This document shows positions 48,882 through 58,465 of a stretch of DNA of 60,506 nucleotides, in pieces. The notes beneath the pieces are model-generated. The model had not been told where the DNA came from. It did not search any database and saw nothing but the letters and a program-made list of their open reading frames with translations. The DNA comes from Actinobacteria bacterium Ga0077541 (GTDB lineage Bacteria > Actinomycetota > Thermoleophilia > Miltoncostaeales > Miltoncostaeaceae), in contig LNEQ01000230.1 of the NCBI GenBank assembly GCA_001464995.1, positions 1 through 60,506 of the forward strand, written 5' to 3'. Made by a program: the position numbers and the translations under genes. Positions within the stretch are counted from its first letter, which is position 1. The number at the start of each line of letters is the position of its first letter.

Positions 48882-51317
48882 GTGGGCGGCCGCCGCCCCT
48901 CGATCGGGGTCCGGATCCCCCAGTACGGGTCGAGCTGGCCCGAGATCCGCGCGGCGGCGGTCCGCGCCGAGCAGCTGGGCTTCGACGGCGTCTGGGCGAA
49001 CGACCACTTCCAGTCGCCGGGGAGGGTGAAGCAGGACACCGCCTTCGACGCGTTCGTCACCCTGAGCGCCCTCGCCGAGGCGACCGAACGGGTGCGGCTC
49101 GGCACCGTGGTGCTCTCGGCCGCCTACCGCCCCCCGGCCGTCGCGGCCAAGATGGCCACGGTCCTCGACGTCATCTCGGGCGGGCGGCTGGTGGTGGGCC
49201 TCGGGGCGGGGTCGAACGTCGAGGAGCACCGGGCCTTCGGCATCCCCTTCGGCACGCCCCCCGAGCGCACCGAGGGCCTCCGCGAGGCGCTCGACACGAT
49301 GCGGGCGATGTTCGACGGCGACACCTCCGGCGGGGCGCCGCCCAACCGCCCGCCCCCGGCGCAGCCCGACGGGCCGCCGATCTGGGTGGCGGCCCACCGG
49401 CGGCGGCTGCTGCGGCTGGCCGGGGAGCGCGCCGACGGGATCGTCGCCGCCTTCCACGGCCCCGGCGTGGTCGCCGCGCGCCTCGCGATCGCCGACGAGG
49501 CGCGCCGGGCCGCCGGGCGCCCACCGCTCGCCTGCGCTTTCTACACCTTCGTGCTGGTCGCCCCCACGCGGCGCGAGGCGGAGTCCTGGGTGGCCGCCGA
49601 GGCGCGGCAGCTCGGGACCACTCCGGCCGGCTACCTGCGCTGGATGCGGACCACCGGGGTCGTCGCCACCCCGGCCGAGATGCGCGACGCGATCTCCGCC
49701 TACGGGGCCGCCGGCGTCACCGACATGGTCATGGTGCTCCCCTCCCGGGTGCCCCCCGAGGCGATGGAGGCGCTCGCCGAGGCGTCGCTTCCGGAGCCCC
49801 TGCCGGCCCCGCGCCCGCCCGGCCCGCGGGTCGCCGCCGGAACCGATCCATCGCACAACCTCGTGAACCTGCTGGTGGAGCGCCAGGCCGAGGCCGGGCT
49901 CGACGCCCAGGACGCGGTGGTGGACGACGACGGCGCGTGGACCTACGCCGAGCTCTCGCGCGCCGCCGCCCGCGGGGCGGGTGCGTTGCGCGACGCGGGG
50001 GTGGGGCGCGGCGACCGGGTGGTGGTCGCGCTCCGCGACGGCCGTCCGTGGTTCCAGGCCTTCCTCGGTGCGGCCCGCCTGGGGGCGGTGCCCGTGCCCG
50101 TCGACCCCGCCGGCGACCCCGCGCGGCTGGTCGGCCTGATCGACGACTGCGAGCCGGCGGCCGTCGTGGCGGAGGAGGACGTCGCGGGGGTCCCCGCCGG
50201 GCCCCGCCTGCTCCGGCCGGAGGCGCTCGAGGCCGGAGCGGAGCAGCCGCTGCGGGCGGTCCACCCCGAGGACCTCGCCTACCTCATCTACTCCTCCGGC
50301 TCGACCGGCCGGCCGAAGGGGGCCATGCACGCCCACCGCGACATGCGCGTGGGGATCGACACCTACGCGCGCGAGGTCCTCGGCCTGACGCCCGGCGACC
50401 GGTGCCACTCGATGGCGCGCCTGTTCACGTCGCTCGGCTTCGGCAACGGGTTCTTCCGGGTGCTCGGCCGCGGGGCGACGGCCGTCGTCTCGGGGCTGCT
50501 GCCGACGCCGCGTGCGGTGCTCGGTACGGTCGCGCGCGGTCAGGTGACCGTTCTCACGGGCGTGCCGACCTTCTGGTCGCAGCTCGCGCGCTTCCTCGAG
50601 CGCCATCCCGACCGGGAGGCCCTCGCCGGCGTCCGGCTGGCCGTGTCGTCGGGCGACAGCCTGCCCGCCTCGGTGGCCGCCCGCCTGCGCTCGGTGACCG
50701 GCATCGACCTGATCGAGGGCCTCGGCTGCTCGGAGTGCTCGAACGTCGTCATCTCGACCCGCCCGGGCGAGCCGGTCCGGCCGGGGACGCTCGGCCGCAC
50801 GGTGGCGGGCGTGGAGATCCGGCTGGCCGACGACGACGGCCGGCCCGTCCCGGCGGGCGATCCGGGCCGGCTGTGGATCCGCAGCGAGTCGAACACCACC
50901 GGCTACTGGCGCCGCTCGGACGAGACGCGGGAGCTCGTGATGGGGCCCTGGCTGAGGATGGGGGACGTGCTCGCCGAGGAGGACGGCGTCTACCGGCACC
51001 TGGGTCGCTCGGACGACCTCTTCAAGGTGGACGCGCGCTGGGTGAGCCCCTCCGAGGTGGAGGCCGCGCTGGTCGGCCACGACGCGGTGTCGGAGGCGGC
51101 CGTCGTCGGGCGAGCCGACGAGGAGGGCCTGATGAAGCCCGCCGCCTACGTCGTGCTGTCGCCCGGAGCGAGCGAGGAGGGCCTCGCCGCCGAGCTGCGC
51201 CGCCACGTGGCGCGTGCGCTCGGCCCGCACACGGCCCCGCGCACGGTCACCGTGCGGGCGGAGCTCCCCCGTTTGCCGTCCGGGAAGCTCGATCGGCGGT
51301 CTCTACGCGGGGCCTGA
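48882..51317 (+). CDS. LLM-class flavin-dependent monooxygenase fused to benzoate-CoA-ligase-like adenylating enzyme
   Basis: N: IGVRIPQYGSSWPEIRAAAVRAEQLGFDGVWANDHF...GRLVVGLGAGSNVEEHRAFGIPF; C (~49850 on): NLVNLLVERQAEAG...WTYAELSRAAARGAGALRDAGVGRGDRVVV, LIYSSGSTGRPKGAMHAHRD, GCSECSNVVIS, YRHLGRSDDLFKVDARWVSPSEVE, LPRLPSGKLDRRSL. Confidence 0.88.
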   Translation: MGGRRPSIGVRIPQYGSSWPEIRAAAVRAEQLGFDGVWANDHFQSPGRVKQDTAFDAFVTLSALAEATERVRLGTVVLSAAYRPPAVAAKMATVLDVISGGRLVVGLGAGSNVEEHRAFGIPFGTPPERTEGLREALDTMRAMFDGDTSGGAPPNRPPPAQPDGPPIWVAAHRRRLLRLAGERADGIVAAFHGPGVVAARLAIADEARRAAGRPPLACAFYTFVLVAPTRREAESWVAAEARQLGTTPAGYLRWMRTTGVVATPAEMRDAISAYGAAGVTDMVMVLPSRVPPEAMEALAEASLPEPLPAPRPPGPRVAAGTDPSHNLVNLLVERQAEAGLDAQDAVVDDDGAWTYAELSRAAARGAGALRDAGVGRGDRVVVALRDGRPWFQAFLGAARLGAVPVPVDPAGDPARLVGLIDDCEPAAVVAEEDVAGVPAGPRLLRPEALEAGAEQPLRAVHPEDLAYLIYSSGSTGRPKGAMHAHRDMRVGIDTYAREVLGLTPGDRCHSMARLFTSLGFGNGFFRVLGRGATAVVSGLLPTPRAVLGTVARGQVTVLTGVPTFWSQLARFLERHPDREALAGVRLAVSSGDSLPASVAARLRSVTGIDLIEGLGCSECSNVVISTRPGEPVRPGTLGRTVAGVEIRLADDDGRPVPAGDPGRLWIRSESNTTGYWRRSDETRELVMGPWLRMGDVLAEEDGVYRHLGRSDDLFKVDARWVSPSEVEAALVGHDAVSEAAVVGRADEEGLMKPAAYVVLSPGASEEGLAAELRRHVARALGPHTAPRTVTVRAELPRLPSGKLDRRSLRGA

Positions 51318-51465
51318 GCCGGGTGGGGAGGCGCAGCACGCGCATCTCGCGGTCGGCCGTCACCTCGTAGAGCATGAAGTCGCCCGCCAGCAGATGCGTC
51401 AGCTTCCGACGCGCCTCGGCGGCGTCGCACGCGTCCCCCCAGCCCCGCTCCGAATGCTCCGGCAT
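51247..51465 (-). CDS. Possible small protein (72 aa), antisense overlap with the fusion gene's 3' end
   Basis: MPEHSERGWGDACDAAEARRKLTHLLAGDFMLYEVTADREMRVLRLPTRLRPR; coding character only. Confidence 0.3.
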   Translation of the reverse strand: MPEHSERGWGDACDAAEARRKLTHLLAGDFMLYEVTADREMRVLRLPTRLRPRVETADRASRTANGGAPPAR

Positions 51466-51647
51466 CGCTCCGCTCCCGGCGGTCGTGGTGTCCACACCCC
51501 CACAACGCCGGCACCGAGCACGCACCACGGCCCAAATGTTCGGGAATTGTTAAGAGCCACTCACGAACCAGGAGACCCGACAGGGCGCAGTTGACCTCCG
51601 GATCGTCCCTCGCCGCGCAGACACGTGGTCACGGGACGGAGGCAGGC

Positions 51648-51670
51648 ACCGGACGGACGATCCGTCCGGT
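51648..51670. repeat. Perfect inverted repeat ACCGGACGGA-CGA-TCCGTCCGGT
   Basis: 10-bp arms, 3-bp spacer, in a ~430-580 bp intergenic region; no U-tract follows. Confidence 0.7.
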
Positions 51671-51895
51671 CTCGCGGACGTGAACGTCCCATGCGGCCAT
51701 CCCTGAAAGCGCAGGGCACTCGGTGTTTCGACGGCCATTCCCGGCGCAAGCCGGTGCCGTCAGATGCGAATCGCCCTGCTAAGGGCGTCGACGCACGTCC
51801 TGGACGCGGCGCCCTGCGGACGCACAGGCGATCGTCCCCAGCCAAGGCACCGTGACCACGCCGAAGCGCGGCGAGGCACCGAGACCACTTCGGCC

Positions 51896-52762
51896 TCAGA
51901 GAGAGCCGAGGAAGTCCAGGAGGAGCTCGTTGACGCGGTCAGGGACCTCCTGCTGCACCCAGTGGCTCACTCCCGGGAGGCGCTCGATCCGCAGGGGCCC
52001 CGTAACGGTGGCCGCCGAGCGCTCCAGCAGCACCGGGTCCATGTATGCGTCGGCCTCGCCCCAGATGATCATCGTGGGCACGGGGACGGGCGGCGGGTCG
52101 GGGGGGTCGCGCAGCCAGGAGGCGGGCGGCATGTTGGCCCGGTAGTAGTTGAGCGCCGCGGTGAGGGCCCCGTCGCGCCGCAGCGCCTCGACGAAGACCT
52201 CGCGCTCCTCGTCGGGGAACGTCCCCGGAGCGGCGGTGTCGAACACGAACTGGCGCAGGTTGGCGAAGTCGTCGGCCGACAGCCAGGCCTCCGCGACGCC
52301 GGGGAACTGGAACAGCAGCATGTACCAGCTCTTCGCGCGCTGGGCGGGGTCCTCGCGGCGCAGCCGCGCCGACACCGGCCCGACGGGGGCGTTCAGGATG
52401 GTCAGCGACCGCACCATGTCGGGCAGGTTGCCCGCGAGCCCCCAGGCGAGGCCACCGCCCCAGTCGTGCCCCACCACGTGCGCGCTCTCGTGACCGAGCG
52501 CGCGGATCAGCCCGGCGACGTCGCCCACGAGCTTCGGCGCGGCGTAGGCGTCGACCGCCGCGGGCCGGTCCGATCCGCCGTAGCCGCGGAGGTCCGGCGC
52601 GACGGCGTGGAACCCGGCGGCCGCGAGGGCCGGCAGCTGATAGCGCCACGAGTGCCCGATCTCCGGGAAGCCGTGGAGCAGGACGACCGGCTCACCGGCG
52701 GGATCCCCGGCCTCCGTGATCGCGAGGCGGACCTCGCCGACGTCGATGCGGCGCGTGCTCAT
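51896..52762 (-). CDS. Alpha/beta hydrolase (epoxide-hydrolase-like)
   Basis: VVLLHGFPEIGHSWRYQLPAL, APDLRGYGGSDRP, VVGHDWGGGLAWGLAG. Confidence 0.9.
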   Translation of the reverse strand: MSTRRIDVGEVRLAITEAGDPAGEPVVLLHGFPEIGHSWRYQLPALAAAGFHAVAPDLRGYGGSDRPAAVDAYAAPKLVGDVAGLIRALGHESAHVVGHDWGGGLAWGLAGNLPDMVRSLTILNAPVGPVSARLRREDPAQRAKSWYMLLFQFPGVAEAWLSADDFANLRQFVFDTAAPGTFPDEEREVFVEALRRDGALTAALNYYRANMPPASWLRDPPDPPPVPVPTMIIWGEADAYMDPVLLERSAATVTGPLRIERLPGVSHWVQQEVPDRVNELLLDFLGSL

Positions 52763-52816
52763 GACCGGAGACTATCGGGGCTCGTCAGCCCGGCGGCCGA
52801 GGGGTACGGTTGCTCC

Positions 52817-53068
52817 ATGGCCAACACCCCGGACGTCGCACTGGAGACCGAGATCCTCGAGGCCCTGCGCCGCGCGGGCGAGCCGGTGCGGGAGGCGGCC
52901 CTCTACGAGCGCGTGGTCGCCAGGGGATCCGACGCGACCCCGGAGCACTTCCTGGCCGCGGCCGCGCGGCTCGAGACGCTCGGGCACCTGCACCTCACGG
53001 TCGATCACGACACGCCCGCCCGCGACCCGGAGCCGTTCGAGCCACGGTACCTGCGCGTCGTGCGCTGA
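52817..53068 (+). CDS. Small hypothetical protein (83 aa, winged-helix-like)
   Basis: ALETEILEALRRAGEPVREAALYERVVARGSDATPEHFLAAAARLETLGHLHLTVD; ATG directly behind TACGGT hexamer. Confidence 0.6.
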   Translation: MANTPDVALETEILEALRRAGEPVREAALYERVVARGSDATPEHFLAAAARLETLGHLHLTVDHDTPARDPEPFEPRYLRVVR

Positions 53069-53071
53069 CGG

Positions 53072-53668
53072 CTACCCCGGGCCCTCGACGTCGGCGCGGG
53101 TGAGCGGCGGGTCCACGATCACGCCCTCGCCTCCGATCGACTCGACGCGCTCGCCGTCGATGAGGAACCGGACGGACTCCGCCGTGGGGAACCCGGTCAG
53201 CGTGTAGACGACCTGGGCGACGCGGGTCAGCATCGAGAGGCTGCCGCCGCCGGAGGCGAACTCGCCCGACAGGTCGACCTCGGCCACGCCGTCGGCGATC
53301 CGCAGTCCCAGCAGTGAGGTGCCCGCGGGGATCGAGGTCGAGAGGCCGCCGGCCGTCTCGTCCTCGCCGGGCCCCTGCAGCAGCTCGGTCATCGCGGCGC
53401 GGGCGACGGCCGGCGGGACGACGGAGCGCGACGCGGCGGCGATGCGCTCGTCGCGCACGAACCAGACGTCGATGTCCACCTGCTCCGGGGCGGGGGCGGT
53501 CGTGCCGGGCGCGGTCGTGGTGGGCGCGGTCGTGGTGGGCGCGGTGGCGGTGGCCGGCGGGGCCACCGTGGTCGCGGCCTCGTCGTCGTCCCCGCACGCG
53601 GCGAGCGCGAGCGAGGCCAGCAGGACGGTCACGATCAGGGCGGCGGTGCTCGGACGGCGCAGGCGCAT
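53072..53668 (-). CDS. GerMN-domain lipoprotein
   Basis: Lipobox SLALAACGDDD; Thr/Ala/Pro repeat; VWFVRDERIAAASRSV...ALTELLQGP-like; VAEVDLSGEF. Confidence 0.75.
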   Translation of the reverse strand: MRLRRPSTAALIVTVLLASLALAACGDDDEAATTVAPPATATAPTTTAPTTTAPGTTAPAPEQVDIDVWFVRDERIAAASRSVVPPAVARAAMTELLQGPGEDETAGGLSTSIPAGTSLLGLRIADGVAEVDLSGEFASGGGSLSMLTRVAQVVYTLTGFPTAESVRFLIDGERVESIGGEGVIVDPPLTRADVEGPG

Positions 53669-53737
53669 CGGTCCCTCCCATCGGGGTCGTTCACAGGCTA
53701 GCCCGCCTTCGTCCGTGCCCGGGTCTAGGCTGCCCGC

Positions 53738-54163
53738 ATGAACCCGACGACGCGCGGCTCCCACCGTCTGCTCGCGCTCGCGCTCGCCGGGGCGCTGGCG
53801 GCGCTCCTCCTGGCGGCCGCCACGGCGCACGCCCGCACGGCGACGCCGATCGAGCGGCCGGCGATGATCGCCGCCTGGTACGACGCGAACGACCTCGACG
53901 AGCCGGTGCGCTGTCGCAACACGTGGGTGACGCGGGTCTCGGCCTACCGCCCCCGGACGGGGATCATCTACGCCAACTCCCAGCTGCGCGAGAAGCGCGG
54001 CTGCAGCATCGGCGACGGCTACGGGGTGCTGCGCCGGCCGACCCGCACGAGCACCCGGTGGCGGGTCGTCTACCAGGGCTCCGACGTGCCGCCCTGCCGG
54101 CTCATCACCGCCCGGATGGCCCGCGAGCTGGGCCTCGGCTTCGTCTGCGACCCGAGAGGATGA
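53738..54163 (+). CDS. Secreted hypothetical protein
   Basis: Signal peptide; CRNTWVTRVSAYRPRTGIIYANSQLREKRGC; TAGGCT 6 nt before ATG. Confidence 0.65.
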   Translation: MNPTTRGSHRLLALALAGALAALLLAAATAHARTATPIERPAMIAAWYDANDLDEPVRCRNTWVTRVSAYRPRTGIIYANSQLREKRGCSIGDGYGVLRRPTRTSTRWRVVYQGSDVPPCRLITARMARELGLGFVCDPRG

Positions 54164-54954
54164 GCGTGGATCTGAACGACGCGCACGTGCTGATCACCGG
54201 CGCCTCCCGGGGGGTCGGCGCGGGCCTCGCCCGCGAGTTCCGGTCGAAGGGGGCGAGGGTGACCCTCGTGGCCCGCTCGGCCGGGCCGCTCGAGGAGCTG
54301 GCCGCCGAGCTCGGCGGCGTGGCGATCGTGGCCGACCTCATCGATCCGGCGGGTCGCGACGGGCTGATCGCCCGCGCCGAGGAGCAGGCCGGCCCGGTGG
54401 ACGTGCTGGTCAACAACGCGGGCATCGACGCCACCGGGGGGTTCACGGATCTCTCCGCCGACGCGCTGGCGCGCCTCGTGGCGCTCAACGTACTCACGCC
54501 GATGGAGCTCTCGCGCCAGGTGCTGCCCGGGATGGTCGCGCGCGAGCGGGGCCACCTCCTGATGATCTCCTCGCTCGCCGGCGTCGCCGTGCTGCCGGGC
54601 ATGACCGCCTACGCGTCGAGCAAGTCGGCGCTCACGCACTTCACGTCGGGGCTCCGTGCCGAGCTGCGCGGCCTGCCGGTCGGCACGACGGTCGTCGAGG
54701 TGGGTCTGATCCCGACCGAGATGAGGGACGCCGTCGTCGCCTACGCCCCCACCGCGGCCGCCTTCCGCCGCTTCTACCGCCTCGGCGTGCTGACCGACAC
54801 GTCGCTCGAGAAGGTCTGCCGGGCCTCCGTCGCCGCCGTCGCGCGCGGCAGGCGCCACGTCCGGTATCCGCGCCGTGCGCTCACGTTCCCCCTGCTGGCC
54901 GAGGCGCCGCGGCGCATGACCGAGCTCATCCTGTCGGGGGTGCCTCCCCGCTGA
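54160..54954 (+). CDS. SDR-family oxidoreductase
   Basis: VLITGASRGVGAGLAREFRSKGARVTLVAR, VDVLVNNAGIDATGG, AYASSKSALTHFTSGLRAEL. Confidence 0.9.
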   Translation: MSVDLNDAHVLITGASRGVGAGLAREFRSKGARVTLVARSAGPLEELAAELGGVAIVADLIDPAGRDGLIARAEEQAGPVDVLVNNAGIDATGGFTDLSADALARLVALNVLTPMELSRQVLPGMVARERGHLLMISSLAGVAVLPGMTAYASSKSALTHFTSGLRAELRGLPVGTTVVEVGLIPTEMRDAVVAYAPTAAAFRRFYRLGVLTDTSLEKVCRASVAAVARGRRHVRYPRRALTFPLLAEAPRRMTELILSGVPPR

Positions 54955-56275
54955 GCCGCCCGGGATCGTCGTCGCCGCCGGTGATCAGGCGGGCGCCGCG
55001 GCCGCGGGTGAGGAAGCTGACGGTCCAGCGCACGAAGACCAGGAACCGGTTCTGGAGGCCGGTCAGGTAGAAGAGGTGGATGAAGAGCCAGCCGAGCCAG
55101 GCGATCGTGCCGCTCAGGCGCAGGCCCTTTATCTCGCCGACCGCCTTCATACGGCCGATCGTCGCCAGGTTGCCCTTGTCGACGTAGCGGAAGGGCTTCG
55201 GGGGCTCCCCGCCGGCCAGCCGGGCGCGGATGACCTTCGCCGCGTGACGGCCCTGCTGCATCGCGGCGGGCGCCACACCCGGGAGCGGGATCTGGCCACC
55301 CTCGCCGTCGGACACGCGCACCATGTCGCCCAGCACGAACACCTCGGGGCGGCCCGGCAGCGAGAGGTCGGGCTCCACGGTGACGCGGCCGGCCCGGTCG
55401 AGGGGGGCGCCGGTCGCCTCGGCGAGCTGCGCCGCGAGCGGCGAGGCGGCGACCCCCGCGGCCCACACGATCGTGCGCGAGGCGAGCCGCTCCTGCGCGT
55501 CGCCGCCGGCCGCCTTCAGGGTCACACCCTCGGCGTCCACGTCCACCACGAACAGCTCGGTGCGGACCGTGACGCCCAGCGTGCGCAGCTGGCGTTCGGC
55601 CTTCGCCGACAGCGACGGCGGGAAGGCGGTGAGCACCCGGTCGGCCCCCTCCACCAGGATGATCGACGCGGTGGTGGGATCGATGTGGCGGAAGTCGCGC
55701 TTCACGGTGTCGCGTGCGATCTCGGAGATCTGACCGGCCAGCTCGACCCCGGTGGGCCCGGCGCCGACGACCACGAACGTGAGCAGCGCCCGCTGGATCT
55801 CCGGGTCGGGCTCGATCTCGGCGGCCTCGAATGCCGACAGCACCCGCCGCCGCAGCTCCAGGGCGTCCTCGAGCGACTTCAGCCCCGGCGCGTGGGCCGC
55901 CCAGTGGTCGTTGCCGAAGTACGAGTGGCCCGCGCCGGCGGCCACCACCAGGGTGTCGTAGGAGATCTCCGCACGGCGCTCGCCGGCCTGGCTCACGGCG
56001 ATCGTGCGCCCCTCGAGGTCGATGCCGGTCACGTCGCCCATCACCACGGTGGCGTTGCGGTGGCGCTTCAGCACGCCCCGAAGAGGCGAGGCGATCTCGC
56101 CCGGCGAGAGCGCGCCGGTCGCGACCTGGTAGAGCAGCGGCTGGAACAGGTGGAAGTTGCGGCGGTCGACCAGTGTCAGGGCGACGGGCGCCCTACGGAG
56201 CCTCTGGGCCACCTGGAGGCCGCCGAAGCCGCCTCCGACGATGACGACGCGGTGGGGCTGGGGGGATTCGTCCAT
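54926..56275 (-). CDS. ndh: Type II NADH dehydrogenase
   Basis: RVVIVGGGFGGLQVAQRLRRAPVALTLVDRRNFHLFQPLLYQVATG, FVVVGAGPTGVELAGQISEI, VFVLGDMVR, C-terminal membrane-binding helix. Confidence 0.92.
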   Translation of the reverse strand: MDESPQPHRVVIVGGGFGGLQVAQRLRRAPVALTLVDRRNFHLFQPLLYQVATGALSPGEIASPLRGVLKRHRNATVVMGDVTGIDLEGRTIAVSQAGERRAEISYDTLVVAAGAGHSYFGNDHWAAHAPGLKSLEDALELRRRVLSAFEAAEIEPDPEIQRALLTFVVVGAGPTGVELAGQISEIARDTVKRDFRHIDPTTASIILVEGADRVLTAFPPSLSAKAERQLRTLGVTVRTELFVVDVDAEGVTLKAAGGDAQERLASRTIVWAAGVAASPLAAQLAEATGAPLDRAGRVTVEPDLSLPGRPEVFVLGDMVRVSDGEGGQIPLPGVAPAAMQQGRHAAKVIRARLAGGEPPKPFRYVDKGNLATIGRMKAVGEIKGLRLSGTIAWLGWLFIHLFYLTGLQNRFLVFVRWTVSFLTRGRGARLITGGDDDPGRLSGEAPPTG

Positions 56276-56424
56276 CTCACGAGTATCGCCCAATGGGACG
56301 CCGGCACGACCGCCGGGGCAACGCGCACGCGATCGGGGGTGCGTCACGACGCGGGCTCTCGACCCGCGAGGGTCACCGCTTGTATTTTCCGGCACGCACA
56401 CCGACCGCTCCCGGAGAGGACGAG

Positions 56425-56925
56425 ATGGCCGACGAGACCACCCACGAGGTGCGCGTTCACCTCACCCGCGAGAAGCCCCCGATCCGACGGGCCGTGCTCG
56501 AGATGACGGGCGACGAGGTGACCTTCGGGACCCCTGGATGGCAGGGCGAGCACTACGGCTTCGCACCGGGGTCGGTTCCCGAGCACCCCGGCACGCTCGA
56601 CTATCTGGTGGCGTCGGTGGCGGGTTGCCTGATCGGGACCTACGGCGGCGCGCTGAAGGCCCGAGGCATCGACAGCGCCGGCGACCGCCTGACGGCCGAC
56701 GCGATCGGAGAGGTGGTGGTCGATCCCGACGGCGTGCTGCGGCTGCGCTCGATCGTGGTGCGGTACACGCTCCACGCGCCGGAGGACAAGCGCGACGCCG
56801 CCGAGCGCGCCAACGCCCACCACGCCGCCCATTGCCCGAACGCCCGGTCGGTGGCCGCGGCGATCGACATCACCACCGAGCTCGACTTCCAGCCCCTCCG
56901 GGAGACCGCCGCCGCCCCGGGCTGA
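56425..56925 (+). CDS. OsmC-family protein
   Basis: GTLDYLVASVAGCLIGTYGGALKARGI...VRYTLHAPEDKRDAAERANAHHAAHCPNARSVA. Confidence 0.85.
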   Translation: MADETTHEVRVHLTREKPPIRRAVLEMTGDEVTFGTPGWQGEHYGFAPGSVPEHPGTLDYLVASVAGCLIGTYGGALKARGIDSAGDRLTADAIGEVVVDPDGVLRLRSIVVRYTLHAPEDKRDAAERANAHHAAHCPNARSVAAAIDITTELDFQPLRETAAAPG

Positions 56926-56973
56926 GCCCGAGCTGCATGGCGTCCCCCGCGCGGCCGCCGGCCGCGCGGGGGG

Positions 56974-58431
56974 TCATCCCACGGGGATCGCCCGGCTGCG
57001 GGCGCTGCTGCAGCGGTTGACCGAGATCTGCGCCTGATCGGCGGCGATCCGGCCGCCGGCGCGGGCGGTGATCCGGAGGCGGTGCTCACCGATCGCCGCA
57101 ACCTGCACGCGCCACACGTGGGGACCCGGCGCCAGGCGCGCGCGGCGGAGCGACACCTGGCGGCCGCCCCGGGTCATCCGCAGCGTCACGTCAGCGCGCT
57201 CGGAGACCGTGAAGCGCAGCGCCACCGGACGGGGCGGGCAGGCGACCCGGATGCGCGTCACGAGGCCCGCGCCGCCGCGCTGGATCGGCCGGCGGAACGA
57301 GATCGCGAGCAGCCGCCGCGGAGGCGGCGATCCGGTCGCGGCCGGCAGCGCGGCCGCCACGAACCGGATGCGGTTCGAGAAGGTGTCCGCGATGAGGAAC
57401 CCGCCGCCCGCGGCCGCGGCGACGCCGCCGGGCTTCCAGAGCGTCGCGTCCTGGGCCGGCCCGGCGTCGCCGGAGATGTTCCCTCGCCCGGTTCCGGCCA
57501 CGGTGACGATGACCCCGTCGGGGCGCACGCGCCGGACCTGGTTGACGCTCGCGATCAGCAGGCCGCCGTCGGGGGTCGCCGCGACGCCGGTGGGTCGCGG
57601 CACGCCGGCTGACGTCGCGGGCCCGCCGTCGCCGCGCGCCCGGGCCGAGCCGTCCCCGGCGACCGTCGTGATCACGCCGTCGGCACCGACGCGGCGGACG
57701 CGGTTGGAGCCGTCGGCGATGAGGAACGCGCCGTCGGGCGCGCTCGCCACGCCGACCGGGCGCGCGAGCCGTGCCGCCACGGCGGGGCCGCCGTCGCCCG
57801 CGAAGCCGCGCACCCCGTCGCCTGCGACCACGGTGACCACACCGGAGCGGCTCACGTGGAGCACGCGGTTGTTCAGGCGCTCCACGACCAGCACGCCCCC
57901 GTCCGCGGCGGCCGCGACCCCGTCGGGCCAGCGCGCCTCGACAAGGGTCGTGATCGTCCCCCCGGCATCCACCAGCCGCACGCGGTTGTTGCGCTGATCG
58001 GCGATCGCGATCGCGCCGTCGGCCAGAACCGCGACGCCGCTCGGGTAGTTGATCCGGGCCGCCGTGGCCGGCCCTCCGTCGCCGCTCAGCCCGGCGCGGC
58101 CCGTGCCGGCCACGGTGGTGATGACGCCGGCGGGCGAGACACGCCGGATGCGGCTCGCGTACTGGTCGGAGACGAGGAAGCCCCCGTCGGGGGTCGCCGC
58201 GACGCCGGTGGGGAAGTCGAGCGGGGCGACTCCCGCGGGCCCGCCGTCGCCGAGCGGTGCCCGGTAGGTGATCTGGTCGCCGAAGAAGAGCCCGGTGCCG
58301 GCCACCGTGTGGATGGTCCCCGTCTCCTCCGGCAGCGTCGGCGCGGTCGCCGATTGCGCCATCGCACCGGCGCACAGAACCGCACCCGCGGCGACGGCGG
58401 CCCCCGCCATCCGGCGACGGAACCTGGTCAT
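56974..58431 (-). CDS. Secreted NHL-repeat (beta-propeller) protein
   Basis: Repeated GVITTVAGTG..GLSGDGGPATAARINYPSGVAVLADGAIAIADQRNNRVRLVD units. Confidence 0.88.
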   Translation of the reverse strand: MTRFRRRMAGAAVAAGAVLCAGAMAQSATAPTLPEETGTIHTVAGTGLFFGDQITYRAPLGDGGPAGVAPLDFPTGVAATPDGGFLVSDQYASRIRRVSPAGVITTVAGTGRAGLSGDGGPATAARINYPSGVAVLADGAIAIADQRNNRVRLVDAGGTITTLVEARWPDGVAAAADGGVLVVERLNNRVLHVSRSGVVTVVAGDGVRGFAGDGGPAVAARLARPVGVASAPDGAFLIADGSNRVRRVGADGVITTVAGDGSARARGDGGPATSAGVPRPTGVAATPDGGLLIASVNQVRRVRPDGVIVTVAGTGRGNISGDAGPAQDATLWKPGGVAAAAGGGFLIADTFSNRIRFVAAALPAATGSPPPRRLLAISFRRPIQRGGAGLVTRIRVACPPRPVALRFTVSERADVTLRMTRGGRQVSLRRARLAPGPHVWRVQVAAIGEHRLRITARAGGRIAADQAQISVNRCSSARSRAIPVG

Positions 58432-58465
58432 GACACGGACGCTACTCCTCCCGCGCCGCGCCCTC

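Noticed and set aside
48732-51230. 832-aa minus-strand ORF
   Set aside because: Antisense shadow of the LLM-ANL fusion; no recognisable motifs.
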